A DNA stretch of 64,000 bases from the NCBI GenBank assembly GCA_963835935.1, contig CAWIHK010000001.1, positions 372,001 to 436,000 of the forward strand. The letters run 5' to 3'. Under the pieces are notes generated by a model, which did not search any database, was not told where the DNA came from, and saw only the letters and a program-made list of their open reading frames with translations. The stretch's first letter is position 1. Every line of letters starts with the position of its first letter. This document shows, in pieces, positions 9,236 to 16,890 of the stretch. The position numbers and the translations under genes were made by a program. This DNA comes from CAWIHK01 sp963835935. GTDB taxonomy: Bacteria > Bacteroidota > Ignavibacteria > UBA10030 > CAVZMI01.

Positions 9236-10936
9236 GTGAAATTCGGATATGATTGGAATGGGAATCTTAAGAGCATCGTCTCGCCGACCAGTGATTCGCT
9301 ATTGTACTCGTACGACAGGGAATTGCCAACGCGTGTTGACATGCGAGGCGTCATCAACGGCTCGGTGAGCGTTCGGTATGATAACGATTTCAAAGTCGTG
9401 TCGCAGACAATCAATGATGTCGATAGCATTCAATACACGTATGACAACGATGGCTTGCTCACCCAATTAGGAGATTTGCAGATTACGAGAGATTCGTCGA
9501 ACGGGCGCGTTACTTCTACCCAAATCGGAAACATCGAAACAGACTATGTATATTCAAATACCGGTGAATTGGCATCAGTGGATAATAGTGTCAATGGCAG
9601 TTCGACCTACTCGACAAATTATACGCGTGATTCATTGGGAAGAATATCGATTTTGACGGAAACCATTGAAGGTGTAACAAATACGAAACGATATACCTAC
9701 GATGTTGCAGGGCGATTAAGTGAAGTTTATAACAACAATTCATTGACAGCAAAATATTATTATGATTCCAATGGCAACAGAGATAGCGTCGTAACCCCGA
9801 ATGGAACTACGTATGGAGTTTATGATGCTCAGGATCGGATGCTGCAATATGCCTGCCCGCCATCTTTTGGGCGGGGTAACGCTAATTATGTTTATACGCG
9901 CAACGGCGATTTGAGTTTGAAGATTGAACCCGCCGCAGGCGGGGAAGGTTCTGATACGACAAAATACGTTTACGATGATTTCGGAAATTTGATGAGCGTA
10001 ACACTTCCCAATAATACAAAAATCGAATATATTATTGATGGACAAAATCGAAGAGTTGGGAGAAAAGTAAATGGTATTGTAAAGAATCGATGGATATATT
10101 CTGGTCAATTGCATCCGATAGCAGAAATTGACAGCGCCGGAAATATTATCGCAACCTACCACGCTGGATATATGCAGCGAGGTGATACAGCTTACCGTAT
10201 CATTCGTGATCACCTTGGTAGTGTAAGGATGGTTATGAATGCGCAGACCGGAGAAGTTGTTCAACGCATGGATTATGATGAGTATGGGAATGTGACTTTT
10301 GATAGCAATCCGGGATTTCAGCCGTTCAGTTATGCTGGTGGGTTGTATGATTCGCAGACAAAACTTATACGGTTCGGGGCGAGGGATTACGATGCATTGG
10401 TAGGTAGATGGATTTCAACGGATCCAATAAAATTCTTAGGAGGATTAAGCAATTTATTTGAATATTGTGCTTGCGATCCAATAAATAATTCCGATGAGAA
10501 TGGTTTGCAATGGATTGTTGTCACGATTAGATATAATGATGGTCCGTATGGATCTGAGACATACATAATAACGCCCGGAATGAATCCAATAGATTCATAC
10601 AACACAAACACTGTAGGTGACAATGGGAAAGAATTAGATGAAGGAGTCTATATATACGAAGTTGGACAACATCCACTTTATCCAACTGAAGATCAAACGC
10701 CATATGAAGCTTTGAATCTTTATTCTCTTGATGGTGATAGAGACTTACCAGCAACACAAAACGGTTGTCCATCTGATATCAATGGTTTAAATGTGCATCG
10801 AGGAAATAAAAAAGGTAGTTCAAAGGGGACTGGTTCCAAAGGTTGTCATGTAGTGCAACCAAAAGATTGGAATCGTTTTATTAATAACTTCAATCCCGGT
10901 GGGGGTGGTTTTTATATTTATAAAAGGGCGAGGTAA
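9236..10936 (+). CDS. Longest internal RHS core fragment with second L,D-transpeptidase-like tip (cassette G)
   Basis: A 566-residue frame. RHS homology starts near 9225 (MKFGYDWNGNLKSI), earlier in the core than any other internal cassette. There are two in-frame insertions relative to sibling cassettes, ACPPSFGR and PAAGGE, each encoded by a GC-rich palindrome. The core ends at DENGL near residue 424. The tip contains NVHRG (His521) and GSKGCHVV (Cys537), again the His...S-x-G-C pattern of YkuD-type L,D-transpeptidase folds. It otherwise differs from tip A, so the two are independent members of this fold. A peptidoglycan target is inferred. Confidence 0.75.
   Translation: MKFGYDWNGNLKSIVSPTSDSLLYSYDRELPTRVDMRGVINGSVSVRYDNDFKVVSQTINDVDSIQYTYDNDGLLTQLGDLQITRDSSNGRVTSTQIGNIETDYVYSNTGELASVDNSVNGSSTYSTNYTRDSLGRISILTETIEGVTNTKRYTYDVAGRLSEVYNNNSLTAKYYYDSNGNRDSVVTPNGTTYGVYDAQDRMLQYACPPSFGRGNANYVYTRNGDLSLKIEPAAGGEGSDTTKYVYDDFGNLMSVTLPNNTKIEYIIDGQNRRVGRKVNGIVKNRWIYSGQLHPIAEIDSAGNIIATYHAGYMQRGDTAYRIIRDHLGSVRMVMNAQTGEVVQRMDYDEYGNVTFDSNPGFQPFSYAGGLYDSQTKLIRFGARDYDALVGRWISTDPIKFLGGLSNLFEYCACDPINNSDENGLQWIVVTIRYNDGPYGSETYIITPGMNPIDSYNTNTVGDNGKELDEGVYIYEVGQHPLYPTEDQTPYEALNLYSLDGDRDLPATQNGCPSDINGLNVHRGNKKGSSKGTGSKGCHVVQPKDWNRFINNFNPGGGGFYIYKRAR
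9856..9875. repeat. GC palindrome inserted in RHS coding sequence (cassette G, first)
   Basis: CCCGCC and GGCGGG arms separated by a short AT-rich loop. Compared with cassettes A, B, H and K, this adds eight codons (ACPPSFGR) while keeping the frame. It resembles the CCCGCC...GGCGGG hairpin at 26010-26066. Confidence 0.6.
9929..9943. repeat. GC palindrome inserted in RHS coding sequence (cassette G, second)
   Basis: Perfect 15-base palindrome CCCGCC-GCA-GGCGGG. It accounts for a six-codon insertion (PAAGGE) absent from cassettes A, B, H and K, and the identical element is present at 14952-14966. Confidence 0.65.
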
Positions 10937-10939
10937 TTT

Positions 10940-11785
10940 ATGATTATGATATTATTATTCATGATATTAAATAATTCATCATATTATGAAATTAAAGAAA
11001 TAATTAAGCAAGATGTAATGATTTCACAAGACAGCTTAATCCAATTCAATTATACCATATCTATGAAGAACGATCCAAGAGGCATATTAAATTTGTATTA
11101 TTTATCTACAAACACCCTTCTATACGATAGTTGTTACAGACGCTCTGCTCAAGAAGCATTAAATGTTCTCTTATTCTATTGCACAGAATTATGGATTAAT
11201 ACTTTATCAACCGTGAATAAGGATACGCTAAAAGAATATATTAATAAGAGTCAAATGCAATTAAAAGAATACCCAAGTGAATGTTCATCAGAAGATAAAT
11301 ATGAAAAAACTATTATTGAAAATATTAAACGATTAAAACTATCTTCTCCGGAAAATGATGTTGCATCAATACTAATAAAACTATTTCGAATAAAAGCAGA
11401 GAGAAGAAAAGCTAAAATACTTGGGAACGAATATGATGAAGCAATTCGTTTAGTGAAAAAAAATGATTCTCAAGGTTTTATCCGATTATTTAATATTGCT
11501 TGTAATGATGATATATCTGCGGAAAATAGTGAAGCTGCCGGTGAAGAATTATATTGGTTACTTTATTTAAAAACTGAACTTTGGGTGAAATCGATAGCAC
11601 AAGTTGATTTAAAACTTGTCAAATGGTATTTCACTCATGGTGCGATGATCGTTCCTAATTTACCAAAGGGTATTAATTCAGAAGATGAATTCAATAAAAT
11701 TATCGTGGAAAAGATAAAAAAAATAAAAGCTAATAACAAGGAGACTGAAGTAATCAAGATATTATTGAAATATTTTGAATATTGA
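10940..11785 (+). CDS. Internally duplicated candidate immunity protein for tip G
   Basis: A 281-residue protein starting 3 bases after the tip G stop. A short hydrophobic N-terminus (MIMILLFMILN) could be a weak signal peptide. The sequence has two copies of a helical unit: around residues 70-140 (CTELWINTLS, SEDKYEKTIIENIKRLK) and 195-281 (KTELWVKSIA, SEDEFNKIIVEKIKKIK). An internal tandem duplication has therefore produced a two-domain protein. No named family was recognised. The position supports an immunity role. Confidence 0.6.
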   Translation: MIMILLFMILNNSSYYEIKEIIKQDVMISQDSLIQFNYTISMKNDPRGILNLYYLSTNTLLYDSCYRRSAQEALNVLLFYCTELWINTLSTVNKDTLKEYINKSQMQLKEYPSECSSEDKYEKTIIENIKRLKLSSPENDVASILIKLFRIKAERRKAKILGNEYDEAIRLVKKNDSQGFIRLFNIACNDDISAENSEAAGEELYWLLYLKTELWVKSIAQVDLKLVKWYFTHGAMIVPNLPKGINSEDEFNKIIVEKIKKIKANNKETEVIKILLKYFEY

Positions 11786-11935
11786 TGCCATTATATTTGA
11801 TAATATCGTTCTATACATAGCATCATAAATTCTTGCGCATTGCTCAGAGGAATTGCTGGGTTTTTCCAATGATTTTTTATCGACCATGCGCCTAATTATT
11901 TGTCGCTTTGTATATAATGAAGAGTTATCTTTGTA

Positions 11936-13231
11936 TTGTCCATTAAACGATTTGATAAACAATTCACCTCTGATCCTCGAAATGGTCGAGTAATATATAC
12001 AATATTTGGCGATACGATAACGAAATATTCCTACCCCAGTCTCGGTGAATTGTCATCAATGAATAATAGTGTCAATGGCAATTCGATCTACTCAACAAAT
12101 TATACTCGTGACTCACTTGGTAGAATCACGACACACACAGAAACTATCGAAGGTGTAACAACAACGAAACGGTATACCTACGACATTGCAGGGCGATTAA
12201 GTGAAGTATACGACAATAATTCTTTGATCGCAAAGTATTATTATGATGCGAACGGAAATAGAGACAGCGTAGTAACTCCGAATGGAACCACAAGTGGTAT
12301 TTATGATGTTCAGGATCGGATGCTGCAATATGGAAATGCTAATTATGTATATACTCGCAACGGCGAATTGAACCTGAAGATTGAGGAAACTGATACAACA
12401 AAATATGTTTATGATGATTTCGGAAATTTGATGAGCGTAACACTTCCCAGTGGTGATAAAATCGAGTATATTATTGATGGGCTGAATAGGAGAATCGGCA
12501 GAAAATTTAATGGCGTTGTGACAAACCGATGGATTTATGCTGGACCATTGCATCCAGCTGCTGAAGTTGATAGCGTTGGGAATATCATTGCCTCGTATCA
12601 CGGTAGCTATATGAAACGCGGGGATACGCTCTACAGTATTGTGCGTGATCATCTGGGAAGTGTGCGCGTGATAATAAATTCAGAAACCGGCGATGTTGTG
12701 CAGAGAATCGATTACGACGAATTTGGTAATATTATTTCCGATAGCAATCCTAGTTTCCAACCTTTTGGATATGCTGGAGGGATATATGATTCTCAGACCA
12801 AGTTAGTGCGGTTTGGGGCGAGAGATTATGATGCAGTATCGGGGCGGTGGATCAGTAAGGATCCAATAGGATTTAAAGGGGGTGTTTCAAATTTTTATGA
12901 ATATTGTGTCAATGATCCTATCAATCTTGTTGATCTTAACGGGAAACAAGTTATGATAGAGATAGATATTATTGCAGGTCGTCCTTTCTATTTCCGTCTT
13001 GCACCAAATCAACAATACATACCAGAAGAATTACCGGATATGACTGAACCAGAATATCAACCACCAATACAACAATTTGAACCACCTCCTGAATTGACAA
13101 AGACACCACAGGGAGACCTTTTAGACAAGTTAGGTACTCTATGGGACCAATTGCATGATTTCTTATTTGGATCAAATCCATGTGATAGTAAGAAAAATTC
13201 AAAACCAAAATATCATTATATTGAAGCATGA
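11936..13231 (+). CDS. RHS core fragment with short proline-rich tip (cassette H)
   Basis: A 431-residue frame. RHS homology begins near 11970 (SDPRNGRVIYT, matching RDSSNGRVMST elsewhere). Bases 12209-12390 are identical to 17221-17402 in cassette K. The core ends at DLNGK near residue 337. The tip is the shortest of the array (about 94 residues), with a Pro/Glu-rich linker (EYQPPIQQFEPPPELTKTP) and a hydrophobic helix (KLGTLWDQLHDFLFG). No enzymatic motif was seen. It may be a truncated tip or a processed peptide toxin. The function is unknown. Confidence 0.65.
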   Translation: MSIKRFDKQFTSDPRNGRVIYTIFGDTITKYSYPSLGELSSMNNSVNGNSIYSTNYTRDSLGRITTHTETIEGVTTTKRYTYDIAGRLSEVYDNNSLIAKYYYDANGNRDSVVTPNGTTSGIYDVQDRMLQYGNANYVYTRNGELNLKIEETDTTKYVYDDFGNLMSVTLPSGDKIEYIIDGLNRRIGRKFNGVVTNRWIYAGPLHPAAEVDSVGNIIASYHGSYMKRGDTLYSIVRDHLGSVRVIINSETGDVVQRIDYDEFGNIISDSNPSFQPFGYAGGIYDSQTKLVRFGARDYDAVSGRWISKDPIGFKGGVSNFYEYCVNDPINLVDLNGKQVMIEIDIIAGRPFYFRLAPNQQYIPEELPDMTEPEYQPPIQQFEPPPELTKTPQGDLLDKLGTLWDQLHDFLFGSNPCDSKKNSKPKYHYIEA

Positions 13232-13319
13232 AAATTGTCAGAAAAAAATATGGACTAATTTTATAGGATTCATTGTCTTGTCCAAATAACTTTATAAAAT
13301 AATTTATTCAGAGTGCAGA

Positions 13320-13803
13320 ATGAAAATTATTAACAAATATCCTTTTCGATTACCTTTTCGATTGGAAAGTCGAATTCGATCCTTTTTGAGAGAAATTCCT
13401 GAAAATTTTCTTATTGGTTTAGATTCAATAATTTTGGTAGATAAAATAGTTTATAAAGATCATGACGATATTACTGGTATGTATATACCTGAAGGGAGAA
13501 TATCAAAAAGCGCATATTGAAATAGCTATCGGAACAATTTTTAAAGGTGTACCTAAAATATTATTTTTTATTCCGCTCATCACAAATGGCTTCCTTGCAC
13601 AAGTATTATACCATGAGATTGGTCATCATTATCAAGCAAAATTTCGAATGCAGAAGAAAAATAGAAAAGAAATCTTCTCAGATGACTTTGGTAAGTATTA
13701 TTTAAAACAAAGATATAAATTCACGAGATCAATCCTGAAAATATTTTCCCCTTTTATTGACTCGTTTTTCAGGTCAAGATCCTTGAAAAAAAAATCGACT
13801 TAA
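13320..13803 (+). pseudogene. Frameshifted candidate immunity gene for tip H, HEIGHH-containing
   Basis: Two overlapping frames together make one continuous protein of about 160 residues. The first reads MKIINKYPFRLPFRLESRIR to DDITGMYIPEG, where a frame change near 13490-13505 is needed to continue with EYQKAHIEIAIGTIFKGVPK. The second part has a hydrophobic segment (KILFFIPLITNGFLAQVLY) followed by HEIGHHY, a metal-binding style HExxH. Either the gene is broken by a small indel or the frame is shifted during translation. It occupies the immunity slot after tip H, but an HExxH protein there is unusual. Confidence 0.55.
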
Positions 13804-13834
13804 TAATTGTTATAAAAATGAATTCTTAAATCCG

Positions 13835-14626
13835 GTGACAGAACTTGATAGTACTGGGAATATCATCGCATCATTTCACGGTAGTATCATGTCGAAGAGA
13901 GGCGACATGTACCGGATCATTCACAATCATCTTGGCAGTGTGCGGCTCGTGGTTGATGCGAATTCGGGACAGATAATTCAACAAATTGATTATGATGAAT
14001 ATGGGAATGTGATATTTGATTCTAATCCCGGTTTTCAGCCGTTTGGATTTGCGGGTGGATTATACGACAATCAAACAAAGCTCATGCGCTTCGGGGCGCG
14101 GGATTATAATGCGAGTTCTGGGAGATGGCAACTTAAAGATCCTATCGGTTTTAAGGGAGGGGAAAACTTTTTTGAATATGTACGCAATAATCCAATAAAT
14201 TTAGAAGATCCCCAAGGAAAAGATATATGGCTTGAAGGGCCGAGTCCAGGCGAACCTCGAGGGCACTATAGCATAAATGTCGGTGATCCAAATGGTTTCT
14301 ACAGCTCCTATAGTTTTGGTTTGGATAATTGGAAAACAGGTGAGGGAAAAGTATATATAGATACCGAGCACGGAGGAAATTATATTCCTGGATATTATTT
14401 GACAACTACCGACGATGAAGATTTAGTTGCGAATATATACTTGATGAATCAAGTAGGGAACACAGACCAATATTGGCCTTGGAACACCTGTCGTGATTTT
14501 TCAAAAAAGCAATTTGACATTCTTAAAAGAAATGGTATTGGAAAGTGCGGCACACCTCCTGCTCGATCTACAGATCCAAATAATCCACCAATCGATCTTC
14601 CATTTCCGCTTAATTTAATTGATTAG
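13835..14626 (+). CDS. Very short RHS core fragment with papain-like (His...Cys) tip (cassette I)
   Basis: A 263-residue frame. RHS homology starts only at about 13830 (TELDSTGNII), leaving the last ~125 residues of core, which end at DPQGK. The tip of about 134 residues contains EPRGHYSINVGDPNG (His144) and WPWNTCRDFSKKQFD (Cys219). As in cassette E, the order His then NxC at a helix start suggests a permuted papain-like/NlpC-P60 fold, although the two tips share little else. The partner gene encodes a membrane protein. Confidence 0.65.
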   Translation: MTELDSTGNIIASFHGSIMSKRGDMYRIIHNHLGSVRLVVDANSGQIIQQIDYDEYGNVIFDSNPGFQPFGFAGGLYDNQTKLMRFGARDYNASSGRWQLKDPIGFKGGENFFEYVRNNPINLEDPQGKDIWLEGPSPGEPRGHYSINVGDPNGFYSSYSFGLDNWKTGEGKVYIDTEHGGNYIPGYYLTTTDDEDLVANIYLMNQVGNTDQYWPWNTCRDFSKKQFDILKRNGIGKCGTPPARSTDPNNPPIDLPFPLNLID

Positions 14627-14644
14627 TGATAAGGAGAAACTGAT

Positions 14645-14926
14645 ATGAATAAAATAAAAATAATAATAATTTTTATCGGTATTACAATTATTCATTATAT
14701 CTTCCAATTTGTTGCATGGTCAATTGTGGATTCCCCATTCTTTGGCGTTACAACTAAAATAATTTGGGATAGGATATTTTTAATCCTCTTTTTACCAGTT
14801 AATGGGATATTGCCAAACTCAATCATTGATAGACATTTTGACATTTTAATCATACTCAACAGCATGACTTGGGGTATTTTTGTATCCGCCATTATATATT
14901 ATTTCATAGGTACTAAAAGAAAATGA
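14645..14926 (+). CDS. Small polytopic membrane protein, candidate immunity to tip I
   Basis: A 93-residue, strongly hydrophobic protein with about three membrane segments (IIIIFIGITIIHYIFQFVAW, IFLILFLPVNGILPN and MTWGIFVSAIIYYFIG). An AAGGAG site precedes the ATG. It sits 18 bases after tip I and ends just before the next RHS fragment starts, so a recombination joint lies directly at its 3' end. No family was recognised; the role comes from position. Confidence 0.6.
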   Translation: MNKIKIIIIFIGITIIHYIFQFVAWSIVDSPFFGVTTKIIWDRIFLILFLPVNGILPNSIIDRHFDILIILNSMTWGIFVSAIIYYFIGTKRK

Positions 14927-14933
14927 CAGTGAA

Positions 14934-15926
14934 TTGAACTTGAAGATTGAACCCGCCGCAGGCGGGGAAGGCGCCGACACGACAAAATATGCTTATGATG
15001 ATTTAGGAAATTTGATGAGCGTTACTCTTCCCAATAATACAAAAATAGAATATATTATTGATGGACAAAATCGAAGAATAGGACGGAAAGTAAACGGCAT
15101 TGTAACTAATCGATGGTTGTATTCAGGTCAACTACATCCGGTTGCAGAAGTCGATAGCGCTGGAAATATCCTTGCAACATATTATGGTAGTTATTTGAAG
15201 AAAGGAGATACGTCTTACTCTATCATTCGGGATTATCTCGGAAGTGTCCGATTTATTATAAATTCAGCAACTGGTGAGATTGTACAACGTATGGATTATG
15301 ATGAATATGGGAATGTATTACTCGACAGCAATCCGGGATTTCAGCCATTTGGATATGCAGGTGGGTTGTATGATTCGCGGACAAAGCTCGTTAGGTTTGG
15401 GGCAAGAGATTATTGTCTTGAAATTGGGCGATGGACTACAAAGGATCCTCCAGGATTTATAAGTGGATTGAATTTATATTGTTATTGCTTGAACGATCCA
15501 ATAAATCTTTTCGATGAGAGTGGATACGATTGGAAAGATTGGCATGAAGTAAAGGGGACATTAGAAGGGACTACTGACCAAGGTTTAAATTCAGAAACAG
15601 CCTATGGATTTGACCCTGATGAGGATGTTTTTGTCGCATTACCCGATGGACGGTTGGACGGTGAAAATATAGAGATTGAAGCAAATGGTCAAACACTTAC
15701 AGTACCAGTTGGAGATATCGGTCCATGGAATGGTGGCCGAGGGAGAAGCGCTAAATATAATGATCCTTATTGGAATAATAAGTGTAATAATTATAGACCT
15801 CAAGCTGAGAGCGGAAAAGACCTTCGTGGCCGAAACACAAATAAAGCGGGAATTGACTTATCAGAAGCTTTGAGGATAAAATTAGGTTTAAAGGGAAATA
15901 CACGTGTACGTTGGCGTGGTTTATGA
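14934..15926 (+). CDS. RHS core fragment with RlpA-like (double-psi barrel) tip (cassette J)
   Basis: A 330-residue frame. RHS homology starts at about 14930 (ELNLKIE) and carries the in-frame palindromic insert PAAGGEG also present in cassette G. The core ends at DESGY near residue 198. The tip contains TLTVPVGDIGPWN (Asp261) and, about 45 residues later, GIDLSEALRIKLGL (Asp308). These match the two signature blocks of RlpA/expansin double-psi beta-barrels (V-x-V-x-D-x-GP and I-D-L-S-x-A-x-x-x-L-G). RlpA proteins are lytic transglycosylases acting on glycan strands, so a peptidoglycan-cleaving toxin is likely. The partner gene supports this independently. Confidence 0.75.
   Translation: MNLKIEPAAGGEGADTTKYAYDDLGNLMSVTLPNNTKIEYIIDGQNRRIGRKVNGIVTNRWLYSGQLHPVAEVDSAGNILATYYGSYLKKGDTSYSIIRDYLGSVRFIINSATGEIVQRMDYDEYGNVLLDSNPGFQPFGYAGGLYDSRTKLVRFGARDYCLEIGRWTTKDPPGFISGLNLYCYCLNDPINLFDESGYDWKDWHEVKGTLEGTTDQGLNSETAYGFDPDEDVFVALPDGRLDGENIEIEANGQTLTVPVGDIGPWNGGRGRSAKYNDPYWNNKCNNYRPQAESGKDLRGRNTNKAGIDLSEALRIKLGLKGNTRVRWRGL
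14952..14966. repeat. GC palindrome inserted in RHS coding sequence (cassette J)
   Basis: Same 15-base palindrome CCCGCC-GCA-GGCGGG at the same codon position as in cassette G, indicating common descent or gene conversion between the two cassettes. Confidence 0.65.
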
Positions 15927-16022
15927 AATAATATTATTTCATAAAATATGATCCATAGTGAAGGAGTGAATCGATAAAAATCGATCCAATTTAGCCAAGT
16001 GTGTACATCAATTGAGGTGAAT

Positions 16023-16787
16023 ATGAAACTCTTAATTATTATTCTTATGTCATGTTTGTTTGTTCCACGGAATTATTGCCAAAACAAATTAGATTTAGAA
16101 AAAGATGCAAAAACTATGTTTGAAAAAAAGGATAAAGAATTAAACGATGTTTATCAAAAACTTCTATCAAATTATAAAAATGATACAATATTTCTCAATT
16201 CTTTAAGAACGGCACAACGAATATGGTTAAAGTTTAGAGATTCTCAATTGAGAATGAAGTATCCTGTTCGAAGCAATGAGCAAGCAACAGTTTTTGGAAT
16301 TTGTGAATATAATTATTTACAGAAACTAACATCAGGGAGAATAATGGAACTAAAAGAATGGTTGGAAGGTGTTGAAGAAGGAGATATTTGTGCAGGTTCA
16401 ATTAAAATTAGTAATCACGCGATTGGTCAATTGGAATCATCAGAATATTTGGAAGCTTTGAAACAAGCAAATATATTTTTGATGTGTTGGCTTAAGCGAG
16501 ATGCAAAATTAGGTATTGTAACACTTTCAGAAGAACTAAAAAAGAGTGTTCACGATGACCTTAGTCTGCAACAATATTTTTCCGGCTTATCAAATCCTCA
16601 TCACCAAGCTTTTACTATTATCGAAGGGTATAAAAAAAAAGAAGAATGTTATGTTTTTTCTGTCGTTTTATCTGAATTGGCCACAGGAGAAGAAAATGGA
16701 TATTTATATACAGGATCGTTGGAAGTTATAAAAGAAAATAATTATTGGCGAATAAACAGACTTCCTAAGAGTTCTGATAATCCATGA
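16023..16787 (+). CDS. Exported LprI/DUF1311-type lysozyme-inhibitor-like protein, candidate immunity to tip J
   Basis: The start at 16023 is chosen because GAGGTGA lies just upstream; it gives a 254-residue protein with a signal peptide (MKLLIIILMSCLFVPRNYCQ). Residues about 28-120 carry the LprI/DUF1311 pattern: repeated helices with LNDVYQKLL, FLNSLRTAQRIWLKFRDSQL, a GICEYNYLQKLTSGRI segment and a final ELKEWLEG. LprI-type proteins are known as lysozyme inhibitors. The second half is a separate unnamed domain. It lies about 97 bases after the RlpA-like tip, so an inhibitor of glycan-strand cleavage is paired with a predicted glycan-strand-cleaving toxin. Confidence 0.7.
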   Translation: MKLLIIILMSCLFVPRNYCQNKLDLEKDAKTMFEKKDKELNDVYQKLLSNYKNDTIFLNSLRTAQRIWLKFRDSQLRMKYPVRSNEQATVFGICEYNYLQKLTSGRIMELKEWLEGVEEGDICAGSIKISNHAIGQLESSEYLEALKQANIFLMCWLKRDAKLGIVTLSEELKKSVHDDLSLQQYFSGLSNPHHQAFTIIEGYKKKEECYVFSVVLSELATGEENGYLYTGSLEVIKENNYWRINRLPKSSDNP

Positions 16788-16890
16788 TCGTGTTTGTATG
16801 TAATTATAATAGAATGAACGCATATCGGGCAGCACACTTGTTCAAATTTCGACTTCGTATAAGTATTATCAGATTGAAAATCTGAAAAGC

